Assembly: GCA_964468345.1 (NCBI GenBank)
Contig: CAYXVZ010000002.1
Coordinates: 209,205-273,204 of the forward strand
DNA length: 64,000 bases
Direction of reading: 5' to 3'
From: DALYLB01 sp964468345
Lineage (GTDB): Bacteria > Acidobacteriota > Blastocatellia > RBC074
The position numbers and the translations under genes were made by a program. Positions 26,841 to 35,727 of this stretch are shown here, one piece after another; the stretch's first letter is position 1; each line of letters opens with the position of its first letter. The notes below the pieces were generated by a model that was not told the origin of the DNA, searched no databases, and worked only from the letters and a program-made list of their open reading frames with translations.

Positions 26841-27004
26841 TCGTGGTACCGCCTTGCGAGCGGAAGCATTCGCTTGAGGGATGCTGACTTGCACTGGATG
26901 TTTCATTCTGCATGTCCACGGTACGAACCGATGCGGTTTCCAGGGTCTTTCCTACAGATAACTCGAGTTGATTTGACGGTTCCGCCCGCAAGGCGGTACG
27001 ACGA
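26841..27004. mobile_element. Candidate MITE-like element with 24-bp inverted ends
   Basis: The ends TCGTGGTACCGCCTTGCGAG... (26841-26864) and the complement at 26981-27004 match at 22 of 24 positions. They enclose 116 bp with no gene. No target-site duplication is obvious. It ends 7 nt before the next start codon. The outer motif GGTACCGCCTTGCG is the most conserved part. Confidence 0.55.
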
Positions 27005-27011
27005 ACGGTGA

Positions 27012-29687
27012 ATGCCCATGAAAAAGCCCATTGCCTCCGCACTGTTTTGCTTCCTGCTTTTTGTTCTCTTTCCGTGCTTCACATCACGCGCACAGGTGCA
27101 GGAACCGTCGGAAAACCGGGGGGCGGCGGCGGCCTGGCGTGCATTATTGCGCCTTCGGACGACCGCGACCGTGCTGCACACCACGGCGCATCCGGACGAT
27201 GAAGACGGCGCGATGCTCGCCTATCTGAGCCGCGGCGCCGGCGTTCGCCTCGGCCTGCTGACGCTCAATCGTGGCGAGGGAGGCGCCAATCTCGTCGGCC
27301 CGGAGCTGTACGATTCGCTCGGCATCCTGCGCACGGAAGAGCTGCTGGCGGCGGGACGGTATTATGGCGTCGATCACATGTTCACGCGCGTGACTGATTT
27401 CGGTTTTTCGAAGCGGCTGGATGAAACCCTGGAGCACTGGGGCAAGGATCTCGTCCTCGGCGATGTCGTGCACGCGATTCGTCTCTATCGCCCCGATATC
27501 ATCATTTCCCGATTTCATGGCAAACCGCGCGACGGACATGGAAATCACCAGGCTGCCGGGCTGCTCAGCGCGGAGGCTTTCAAAGCCGCCGCCGATCCCA
27601 ATCGATTCCCCGAACATTTCAAAGAAGGCCTGCGCCCCTGGCAGGTCAAGAAACTCTATCGCAGCGTTCGCGAGAACGAATCCGCCACAGTCAAAGTGGA
27701 TGTCGGCGCATACGATCCGCTGACCGGAAAGTCCTATCGGCAGATCGCCCGCGACGGCCTGAGCCATCAGCGTTCGCAGGGCGCGGGCCAAGGCCGCATT
27801 CCGGCCGGGTCATCCATGTCTTCGTGGCTGCTCGAAGAAAGCATGCTTCCCAAAAAGGATTCGGAAGCCGGCATTTTTGAAGGCCTGAACACTACGATTG
27901 AAGGCTTGGCCGGGATGCCAGGCGCAAACGGGTTCGCCGCGGATCTGCGGGAAATCAGCAATCGGGTGGAGACCGCGATCCGCAACTTCAATGCGCGTGA
28001 ACCGTGGACTGTCGCGCCGGAGCTTGCAGCCGGGCGATCCGCAACCCAGGCGCTGATCGCAAAGGTCAAAACGTCTTCGATGGAGGCGGACGCGAAAGAT
28101 CAACTGCTGTTTTTATTACAGAACAAGGATCATGAATTCAACGAGGCGATGAATCAATCGCTCGGGCTCAGCCTCGAATTCGTTGTCGATCCGGCCAAGG
28201 GCGCGGAAGGCCCGGGCTCCTTCTTCCAGCCGCGCGAAACGTTCAATGTCGCGATTCCGGGGCAATCGTTTTCGGCAACTGCAACGATCGTCAACCGCAG
28301 CCCCATCGAGTTGATGGCCGGCCCCGTGAAGCTCAAAGCGGCCGGAGATTGGAAAATGGATGCCGTTCAACTGGCGCCGCCTCCGATCCCGCAAAACAAA
28401 CCGCTGAAAGCGAAGTTCATGTTGACCGTTCCAGAAACGGCATCGCCCACACGCCCCTACTGGTCGCGCGCCAGCGAACTTCGCGATCATATTTATCAGA
28501 TCAACAAACCGGAATACCTGCACCTGCCGTTTGCGCCCCCGGACGTGAGCGCCGTTTTCAGCTACAGCTATAAAGGCCTTGAATTCACGATCAGCGCGCC
28601 GGCCCAGACGGTTTATATCGACCGCCCCTGGGGAGAGCAACGCCGCCTGCTCACGATCGCGCCGGCTATCAATGTCGCCATCTCGCCGCGCGTGGGCGCG
28701 GTGCCCGTCGCCGCCGCGCAGATCAGTTTCAATGTGTCGGTCCGCGTGTCGAACAACGTCAAGGGAGATGCCACCGGCAAGGTCAAACTTCGCCTGCCGC
28801 AGGGTTGGACCGCGGCGCCCGCCGAGCAGAATTTCAAATTCACGAATGAAGGCGAAGCCGCCAATTTCAACTTTAAAGTATCCGTTCCACAGGTATCGGG
28901 CGCGAATGCGTTCAAAATCCAGGCGATCGCCGAGTACGGCGGCCGGGAATACGCCGAGGGCTATCAGGTCATCGCGCACCGCGATAATGAGCCACGCCAT
29001 CTCTATCGCGACGCCGTAATGGAAGTTCGCGGGATCGACGTCAAGATCGCGCCGAACCTGACGGTCGGCTACGTGATGGGCGTCGGCGATGAAATCCCGA
29101 AGGCCCTCGAACAGATCGGCGTCAAAGTGCAGATGCTCGGCGAAAGCGATCTGGCGACCGGGAACCTAGATCATTTCGATGCCATCCTGGTCGGTATTCG
29201 AGCGACGGCCGTTCGCGACGATCTCAAAACTTACAGCAAGCGCCTGCTCGAATATTGTGAGCGGGGCGGCAATCTGGTTTATCAATATCAGACACAGGAA
29301 TTCGACGCCGTTCCCTATGGGCCGTATCCATACACGCTCACGGCCCGCGCCGAAGAGGTTTCGGAAGAGGACTCCAAGGTCACGATTCTCGATCCGTCGA
29401 ATCCGATCTTTCTCGGGCCGAACAAGATCACGGCCGCCGATTTCGACGGATGGGTCGAAGAGCGCGGCTCGAAATGGATGACGACCTGGGACGCGCGCTA
29501 CAAACCGCTGCTCGAATGCAACGACCGGCAACAGCCGCCGCAAAAAGGCGGCCTTATGTATGCGCAATATGGCCAAGGAACCTTTGTCTATGCGGCATAT
29601 GCTTTTTACCGGCAACTGCCCGCCGGCGTGCAAGGCGGGTACCGGCTCTTCGCCAACATTGTGAGCTTGAAGAAAACGACCAGATAA
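27012..29687 (+). CDS. Secreted PIG-L/LmbE-type deacetylase with C-terminal ThuA-like region
   Basis: An 891-residue exported protein. A signal peptide (about 4-27) is followed by a PIG-L deacetylase domain (about 50-260) with the zinc motif AHPDDE (His60) and the later HGNHQAAG. The middle (about 390-650) consists of beta-sandwich regions with NEW3-like features. The last 230 residues (from about 660; VGYVMGVGDEIPKALEQIG, FDAILVGIRA, GGNLVYQYQT) resemble a ThuA/glutamine-amidotransferase fold. PIG-L enzymes remove N-acetyl groups from GlcNAc-containing substrates, so a glycan target is likely. No Shine-Dalgarno is visible; the MITE-like element ends right before the start. A second in-frame ATG lies 6 nt later. 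Confidence 0.88.
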   Translation: MPMKKPIASALFCFLLFVLFPCFTSRAQVQEPSENRGAAAAWRALLRLRTTATVLHTTAHPDDEDGAMLAYLSRGAGVRLGLLTLNRGEGGANLVGPELYDSLGILRTEELLAAGRYYGVDHMFTRVTDFGFSKRLDETLEHWGKDLVLGDVVHAIRLYRPDIIISRFHGKPRDGHGNHQAAGLLSAEAFKAAADPNRFPEHFKEGLRPWQVKKLYRSVRENESATVKVDVGAYDPLTGKSYRQIARDGLSHQRSQGAGQGRIPAGSSMSSWLLEESMLPKKDSEAGIFEGLNTTIEGLAGMPGANGFAADLREISNRVETAIRNFNAREPWTVAPELAAGRSATQALIAKVKTSSMEADAKDQLLFLLQNKDHEFNEAMNQSLGLSLEFVVDPAKGAEGPGSFFQPRETFNVAIPGQSFSATATIVNRSPIELMAGPVKLKAAGDWKMDAVQLAPPPIPQNKPLKAKFMLTVPETASPTRPYWSRASELRDHIYQINKPEYLHLPFAPPDVSAVFSYSYKGLEFTISAPAQTVYIDRPWGEQRRLLTIAPAINVAISPRVGAVPVAAAQISFNVSVRVSNNVKGDATGKVKLRLPQGWTAAPAEQNFKFTNEGEAANFNFKVSVPQVSGANAFKIQAIAEYGGREYAEGYQVIAHRDNEPRHLYRDAVMEVRGIDVKIAPNLTVGYVMGVGDEIPKALEQIGVKVQMLGESDLATGNLDHFDAILVGIRATAVRDDLKTYSKRLLEYCERGGNLVYQYQTQEFDAVPYGPYPYTLTARAEEVSEEDSKVTILDPSNPIFLGPNKITAADFDGWVEERGSKWMTTWDARYKPLLECNDRQQPPQKGGLMYAQYGQGTFVYAAYAFYRQLPAGVQGGYRLFANIVSLKKTTR

Positions 29688-29718
29688 TACAGATCGGTTT
29701 CGCTTGCCTGCACGATTG

Positions 29719-29802
29719 GCCACGGAGTCACGGCGACACAGAAACCAGAGATGACGCCTCTATGGCTCTATTCTCTTCTCTGTGTCGCCGTGACTCTGTG
29801 GC
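29719..29802. repeat. Inverted repeat of GCCACGGAGTCACGGCG type
   Basis: Arms of about 23 nt with one mismatch (29719-29741 and 29780-29802). Each arm is a run of 8-mers of the CCACGGAG/TCACGGCG/ACACAGA type. It follows the PIG-L gene and may end its transcript. A related arm recurs at 60231. Confidence 0.8.
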
Positions 29803-29901
29803 AAGATCCATTCATAGAACTGCATCGCTGGGACGAAATAGAGCACAAATACTGCGAAGTTGGGAATTAAAACCTGCCTTACCCCAATCAAGGAGGATTT
29901 C

Positions 29902-32900
29902 ATGCAACACAGGACGCAGAGGCTCTTGCTCGTTATTTTCTTGTTCCTTGCGGGTTCCATTCCCGCCCTCGGACAGGCGGTCACCGGCGCGATCGTCGGC
30001 AATGTCAGCGACAGCGGAGGCGCGGCTATCGCCGATGCCAGGGTGACAATCAAAGAAGTCAACACCGGCATCGTGCGAACGGCGACGACGAATGCCGAAG
30101 GCGGCTATGTGGTGCCCTATCTGCCGCCCGGCATGTACAAAATCGAAGTCGAAAAACAGGGATTCAAGAAATTTTCGACTGACGCCGTGAGACTGGCGAC
30201 CGGCGATCGAATCCGCGTGAATGCCGATCTGGCCATCGGCAATATCAACGAGACCGTAGAGGTTTCGACGGCCGCCTCGCTGCTGCAAACCGAGAGTGCT
30301 GAGGTCAATCAATCCTTCGAAGCAAAAAAGATTCAGGAACTTCCCCTGAACGGAAGGAACTTTCAATCGCTGCTCACGCTGGTGCCGGGCGTGCAGCCGT
30401 CAAATTCGCAGGTCGGGGTTTTCGATAATCCGCAGGGCACGCAGTTTCTGCAGGTCAACGGACAGAACAATTCAGCCAATAACTTTCAGATCGATGGGGT
30501 GGACAACAATGAACCGCTGCTCGGCCTGGTGATTCAGATTCCGCCGGCGGAAGCGATTCAACAGTTCAGCGTGTCGACCAGCAACTACGACGCGGAATTC
30601 GGCCGCGCTGTCGGCGCGGTCGTGAATGTGACGACCCGGCCCGGCACAAATGAGTTTCACGGCAGCCTGTTCGAGTTTCATAACAACAGCGCATTCAAGG
30701 CTCGGAATTTTTTTCAGCTCACGGGCAATCGAAATTCCGACGGAAAGCTGAAAGTTCCGAACGCAATCCGCAACCAGTTCGGCGGGACGTTTGGGGGCCC
30801 GATCATCCGCAACCGGACATTCTTTTTCGGCGATTATCAGGGGCAATATCAGCGCATCGGCCGCGTGGCAGCGATTCAGACGGTGCCGACAGCGGCCTTT
30901 CGCCAGGGCGATTTCAGCGCGCTGCCGGCGAATACGCTGATTTACGATCCCGGCGACCTGAGCAATCCCATTGCGCCGACCGCGCGAAAGCCTTTCGAAA
31001 ACAATCGCATTCCCTTGAACCGAATCAGTCCGGTGGCGTTGAACATCCTGAAGTTTCTGCCATTGCCGAACCTGCCGGGACTGAACAACAACTATCTTCC
31101 GCCTTCGATTCCCTTCCAGCTCGATACGCACTCGTTCGATGTTCGCATCGATCACCAGTTCAGCGAAAAGACGCTGTTTTTTGCGAAGTATAATTACTTT
31201 CAATCGCTGATGGCGGATCCGGGTCTGTTCGGCGATGCGGGCGGACCGACGGCGATCGGCGATGCCAATTCGCTTGAATCCGGCAAGGGCCGCAATCAGG
31301 TCGCCACGTTGAACCTGACGCACACGTTCAGCTCGACGCTCACGACCGAAGCGCGATTCGGCTTTACGCGATATTTCATCGACGCCCGCGGGCCCGGCAG
31401 CAACCGGGACGTGTCGCAGGAAGTCGGCATCACCGGTTCCAATGAAGCAGGCCCTGCGCACAAGGGACTTGCGATCATCGCCATCGAAGGCTTTCCGCAG
31501 ATCGGCATGTCGACCAATATGCCGACGATTAATGCCGATAATATTTTCAACTGGATCAACAACTGGACGAAGATCTCGGGCAACCATACGCTGAAATGGG
31601 GGGCGGACATTCGCCGCCAGCGTTTGGACCGGTTGCAGATTCAGGGCACATCAAGTTTCGGCCCGCGCGGGCGCTTCGCCTTCGCGCCGGGAGTCACGCT
31701 TCTGCAAGGCGGTCCCGCGCAGCAGAACACCTTTGCCAATGCCTTTGCCAGTTTTCTGCTCGGACAACCGGATGTGACCGGACGCGCCATCTTCACGACG
31801 ACCCCGACCAACCGTTCGACCAATTTGTTTTTCTTCGGGCAGGACACGTGGCAGTTCAACCGCAAGCTGACCTTCAACCTCGGCATGCGATATGAAATTT
31901 ACACGCCAATCACTTCTCGGTTGCCCGGCGGACAGGGGAATTACGATCCGGAGACGAATAACCTGCTGGTGGCGGGCGTCGGCGATGTCGGCATGTCGGC
32001 AGGCGTCAAGACCGACTGGAACAATCTCGCGCCCCGCGTGGGCTTTGCCTATCGCTTCGGCGACAAGGATCGCAACGTACTGCGCGGCGGATTCGGGATC
32101 AGCTATTTCACCGCACGCTTCGGCTTCACGGGCGGAACGCTCTCGACCAGTTTTCCGGTCATCGCGGACCAGCAGATCGGCGCCGCGGGGGATTTTCGGC
32201 CTGCGGGCAGCCTGAGCAATATTCCGGCTTTCACGCCGGTGCCAATCCCGAGCAGCGGCACGATCAATCCCGCGCCGAACATCGGGCTGTTTGCCATCCC
32301 CTTTGAAAACAACATGCCGATGGTGCTGAGCTATAACCTGACGGTCCAGCGCGAAGTCATCCAGGGCCTGAGCGTCGAACTCAGCTACGTGGGCAATCGG
32401 GGCTATAATCAACCCTACAACCGGCAATTGATGGCTTCGCAACCGGGAACAGGACTCGCGGGCGTTCCCCTCAACCAGAAATTCGGGCGCACCGCAACGA
32501 CAACCTTGCGCGCCTATGGCGTCGATTCATTCTATAATGCGCTCCAGGCATCGGCTGAGAAGCGGCTCGCGCGCAATGTTGCGTTCACAATGGCCTATAC
32601 CTGGTCGCGATCCATTGATTACACCAGCAATAACGGAGCGCTTGGAAATCCATTGATTTTGGAATACAACAAAGCGGTTTCCGATTTCGATCGCAAGCAT
32701 GGCTTCACGCTCAGTCATACGGTTGAATTGCCGTTTGGCCGCGGGCAGAAATTTTTGAACAAGGGCCTCGCGGCCGTGATTCTGGGCGGATGGCAGGCCA
32801 ACGGCATCTTTCAGGCGTTCAGCGGCCGGCCCTTCAGCGTCAGCATGAGCAACGCGCAACTCAACGGCGGCCCAAACAATGCGCAGCGCCCCGATCAATT

Positions 32901-33255
32901 GCGCAATCCGTCGATTTCAGGCCTGGTGGGACCGGGAACCCAATGGTTTGACGTCACCGCCTTCGCGACGCCGGCGCCCAATCGTTATGGCACCGCGGGA
33001 AGAAACACGCTTCGCGGGCCAAATCTGGTAAACTACGATTTCTCGGTGTTTAAATCGTTTCAGATCACCGAAAAGAAGCGTATAGAATTCCGAACGGAAT
33101 TCTATAATCTGACCAACACGCCCCACTTCAATCAGCCGGCGGCGAATTTCAGCACGCCGGCGTCGTTCGGATCGATTACCAGCACCATCGGCGCCAACGG
33201 CGTTGCCGGTGGCGGGGAGCGCGAAGTTCAATTCGCCTTGCGCTTCCTGTTCTAA
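29902..33255 (+). CDS. Oar-like TonB-dependent outer-membrane receptor (second copy)
   Basis: A 1117-residue outer-membrane protein. The start is set by AAGGAGG 5 nt before this ATG; a longer frame begins 42 nt earlier without a ribosome binding site. A signal peptide (about 1-25, ending PALGQ) is followed by a carboxypeptidase-regulatory-like domain (VTGAIVGNVSDSGGAAIADARV), plug motifs (ELPLNGRNFQSLLTLVPGVQ; QVNGQNNSANNFQIDGVDNN; NVTTRPGTNEFHGSLFEFHN) and a long barrel ending in FALRFLF. Only the general architecture is shared with the receptor at 17394-21392. The substrate is unknown. Confidence 0.93.
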   Translation: MQHRTQRLLLVIFLFLAGSIPALGQAVTGAIVGNVSDSGGAAIADARVTIKEVNTGIVRTATTNAEGGYVVPYLPPGMYKIEVEKQGFKKFSTDAVRLATGDRIRVNADLAIGNINETVEVSTAASLLQTESAEVNQSFEAKKIQELPLNGRNFQSLLTLVPGVQPSNSQVGVFDNPQGTQFLQVNGQNNSANNFQIDGVDNNEPLLGLVIQIPPAEAIQQFSVSTSNYDAEFGRAVGAVVNVTTRPGTNEFHGSLFEFHNNSAFKARNFFQLTGNRNSDGKLKVPNAIRNQFGGTFGGPIIRNRTFFFGDYQGQYQRIGRVAAIQTVPTAAFRQGDFSALPANTLIYDPGDLSNPIAPTARKPFENNRIPLNRISPVALNILKFLPLPNLPGLNNNYLPPSIPFQLDTHSFDVRIDHQFSEKTLFFAKYNYFQSLMADPGLFGDAGGPTAIGDANSLESGKGRNQVATLNLTHTFSSTLTTEARFGFTRYFIDARGPGSNRDVSQEVGITGSNEAGPAHKGLAIIAIEGFPQIGMSTNMPTINADNIFNWINNWTKISGNHTLKWGADIRRQRLDRLQIQGTSSFGPRGRFAFAPGVTLLQGGPAQQNTFANAFASFLLGQPDVTGRAIFTTTPTNRSTNLFFFGQDTWQFNRKLTFNLGMRYEIYTPITSRLPGGQGNYDPETNNLLVAGVGDVGMSAGVKTDWNNLAPRVGFAYRFGDKDRNVLRGGFGISYFTARFGFTGGTLSTSFPVIADQQIGAAGDFRPAGSLSNIPAFTPVPIPSSGTINPAPNIGLFAIPFENNMPMVLSYNLTVQREVIQGLSVELSYVGNRGYNQPYNRQLMASQPGTGLAGVPLNQKFGRTATTTLRAYGVDSFYNALQASAEKRLARNVAFTMAYTWSRSIDYTSNNGALGNPLILEYNKAVSDFDRKHGFTLSHTVELPFGRGQKFLNKGLAAVILGGWQANGIFQAFSGRPFSVSMSNAQLNGGPNNAQRPDQLRNPSISGLVGPGTQWFDVTAFATPAPNRYGTAGRNTLRGPNLVNYDFSVFKSFQITEKKRIEFRTEFYNLTNTPHFNQPAANFSTPASFGSITSTIGANGVAGGGEREVQFALRFLF

Positions 33256-33261
33256 ACGAAT

Positions 33262-33336
33262 TTCTTTCCCGCGGGCTTCGGCCTCCTCGCAAAATCTGTT
33301 CGCCGGCGTTCTTACGCCGCGGCTTGCGGGAAAGAA
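33262..33336. repeat. Nested inverted repeat between TonB receptor and E1 gene
   Basis: Outer arms TTCTTTCCCGC/GCGGGAAAGAA (11 bp) enclose a second hairpin CGGCGT/ACGCCG (33304-33319). It ends 18 nt before the next start codon. It could be a terminator, but there is no U run. Confidence 0.65.
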
Positions 33337-33354
33337 CTTGAGCTTCAAACAAGA

Positions 33355-35583
33355 ATGTCAGTCTCAATCAGTCGCGTAGAGGTCGTTCAAAACAACCTCA
33401 TCAATTATCTGACCTCCGCACCCGCGGCGGATTTCAAACTTGATCCTGACGATCCGCTGGCCACGGGCACAACCCTGACGGCTCGCCAGGCCCTCGAAAT
33501 CTATGAGGACCAGGTCACCAGCCGATTGCTGGACGTGGCCGCGCGTGAATTGAAAAAGCAAAATCAGGGTTTTTATACCATTTCCAGCGCGGGGCACGAA
33601 AACAACGCCATCATCGGCACGCTGCTTCGCCTGGATGACCCGTGCTTTCTTCATTATCGTTCCGGCGGGCTGATGGCTTCCCGAACGCGCAAGCTTCCGA
33701 TCTCTCGTTATATCCTCGATACATTGCTCTCCTTTTGCGCATCCACCGACGATCCAATTGCCCAGGGCAGACATAAGGTGTGGGGAAGCCGGCCGATGTG
33801 GGTGCCGCCGCAGACCAGCACGATTGCGTCTCATCTGCCCAAGGCCGCCGGAATGGCCTTTGCGCTGCGACAGGCGCGAAGAATGGGCCGGGCTGGGGAC
33901 CTGAGCGATGATTCGATCGTCTGCTGCTCTTTCGGGGACGCATCCGCCAACCACGCGACCGCCCTTTCGGGCATCAATAGCGCGCGTTATACGATTCGCC
34001 GGGGCGGCAACGCTCCTGTTTTGTTTTTATGCGAAGACAATGGCATCGGCATCTCAGTCGAAACGCCACGGAACTGGATTCATGACTCGTTCTCGAATCA
34101 GCCGCATCTGAAATATTTTGAAGCGGACGGAACGATCGACGAAATTTGGGATGTTTGCCAGGAAGCGGTCAGTTTTTGCCGGCGAAACCGCAGCCCGGTT
34201 TTTCTGCATTTGCACGTAACGCGGCTTTGGGGACACGCCGGAACCGATGTCGAATCGACCTATCGCACCTTGCGTGATATTGAAGAACAGGAAGCCAAGG
34301 ATCCCCTGCTGCTCAACGGGCGCAGGCTCATTGAAACCGGCGCGGCAACGCCCGGGGAGCTGCAGGCAATGTTCATCAACGTGCAATCGCAAATCGACAT
34401 GCTGATGGACAAGGCGACGTCCCGCCCCCGGCTCAGTTCGGTCGAAGAGATCATCGAACCGCTGGCGCCCTATGACGAAATGGCCTGCCGCGCGCTTGCC
34501 GACACCACCGCGCCCGCGGAGGCGCGGCAGAACCTGTTCGATAACGCCTTGCCTGAACACGCCACCGCGCCCACGAAGCGGACCATGGGTGCGCACATCA
34601 ATGCCGCTCTCGCGGATGAGATGCTGCGCTTTCCGGAAATCATCGCCTTCGGCGAAGACGTCGGCAAAAAAGGCGGCGTCTATTACGTCACGCAGGGATT
34701 GCAGAAAAAATTCAGCATGCTCCGATGCTTCGATACCATGCTGGATGAAACCTCAATCCTGGGCGTGGCGCAGGGCGCGGCCATGGCGGGCCTCTTGCCG
34801 ATTCCGGAGATTCAATATCTGGCCTATATTCACAATGCGCTCGATCAGATTCGCGGCGAAGCCTGTTCCCTTTCCTTTTTTTCCTCCGGGCAATTCACCA
34901 ACCCGATGGTGATTCGCGTTGCGGGCCTAGCGTATCAGAAAGGCTTCGGCGGCCATTTCCATAATGACAATTCGATCGGCGCGCTGCGCGACATCCCCGG
35001 CCTGATGCTTTGCGTTCCCGCGCGCGGCGACGACGCCGCCAAGCTTCTGCGCGGCGCTGTCGCCGCCGCGCGCGCCTGCAAACGCGTCGTCTGCTTTCTG
35101 GAACCGATCGCGCTCTATCACGAAAAGGATCTGTATGAAGACGGCGACGGCCGATGGCTGTTCGATTATCCGCCGCCGGGCGAGATGCTGCTGCCGGGCA
35201 AGATCGGGATTTATCACCCCGATGCCCGCGAAGCCCTGATCGTAAGCTATGGCAATGGACTGCGGTTGTCGCTGCGCGCGGCTCGCACCTTGCGGGAAAC
35301 GCTGGGCATCAATGCGCGAGTGATCGACTTGCGATGGCTCAATCCCCTGCCGATCGAGGCGATCAAACAACATGCTGTGGAATGCGGCCGCGTGATCGTG
35401 GCCGATGAATGCCGCGCAACAGGCGGAGGCATCGCCGATGCGGTTCTCGCGGCCCTGGCCGAAGCCGGTTTCCGCGGCCCAATGCGCAGCGTCCGCGCCG
35501 TCGACACCTATGTCCCGCTCGGCGCCGCCGCCAATCTCGTTCTCATTTCCGAAAGTCAAATCATGGACGCAGTACTTAAGTAA
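33355..35583 (+). CDS. Fused alpha/beta E1 subunit of a 2-oxoacid dehydrogenase
   Basis: A 742-residue protein joining the alpha and beta E1 subunits that are separate in most bacteria. The N-terminal half (to about 385) has HYRSGGLMASR and the thiamine-diphosphate motif GDASANHATALSGIN; the C-terminal half (from about 407) is a beta subunit (ALADEMLRFPEIIAFGEDVG, GLLPIPEIQYLAY, ADECRATGGG). It catalyses decarboxylation of a 2-oxoacid and acyl transfer to a lipoyl E2. Similarity is to the branched-chain group, but the substrate is uncertain. No E2 or E3 gene is nearby. The Shine-Dalgarno is weak, and a nested inverted repeat lies immediately upstream. Confidence 0.9.
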   Translation: MSVSISRVEVVQNNLINYLTSAPAADFKLDPDDPLATGTTLTARQALEIYEDQVTSRLLDVAARELKKQNQGFYTISSAGHENNAIIGTLLRLDDPCFLHYRSGGLMASRTRKLPISRYILDTLLSFCASTDDPIAQGRHKVWGSRPMWVPPQTSTIASHLPKAAGMAFALRQARRMGRAGDLSDDSIVCCSFGDASANHATALSGINSARYTIRRGGNAPVLFLCEDNGIGISVETPRNWIHDSFSNQPHLKYFEADGTIDEIWDVCQEAVSFCRRNRSPVFLHLHVTRLWGHAGTDVESTYRTLRDIEEQEAKDPLLLNGRRLIETGAATPGELQAMFINVQSQIDMLMDKATSRPRLSSVEEIIEPLAPYDEMACRALADTTAPAEARQNLFDNALPEHATAPTKRTMGAHINAALADEMLRFPEIIAFGEDVGKKGGVYYVTQGLQKKFSMLRCFDTMLDETSILGVAQGAAMAGLLPIPEIQYLAYIHNALDQIRGEACSLSFFSSGQFTNPMVIRVAGLAYQKGFGGHFHNDNSIGALRDIPGLMLCVPARGDDAAKLLRGAVAAARACKRVVCFLEPIALYHEKDLYEDGDGRWLFDYPPPGEMLLPGKIGIYHPDAREALIVSYGNGLRLSLRAARTLRETLGINARVIDLRWLNPLPIEAIKQHAVECGRVIVADECRATGGGIADAVLAALAEAGFRGPMRSVRAVDTYVPLGAAANLVLISESQIMDAVLK

Positions 35584-35631
35584 TCACTTCTTTTCTCGCT
35601 CAAAATTTTTGAATCAAATGCGGCTGATACA

Positions 35632-35705
35632 AACCACGAAGAGAAGAGCACGAAGGAGTAAGCAAAATCCAGCACATCCTTCGTGTTCTTCGTTTCTTCG
35701 TGGTT
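35632..35705. repeat. Inverted repeat, AACCACGAAG family (copy 1)
   Basis: The ends AACCACGAAG and CTTCGTGGTT are exact. The arms continue as degenerate CACGAAG words with a 3-nt indel and a mismatch. It lies 22 nt before the permease start codon. Confidence 0.8.
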
Positions 35706-35727
35706 GAACTGCCCGAAGCACATTTGA

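Noticed and set aside
30472..31587. A 371-codon minus-strand frame
   Set aside because: Antisense to the second TonB receptor; no motif or ribosome binding site.
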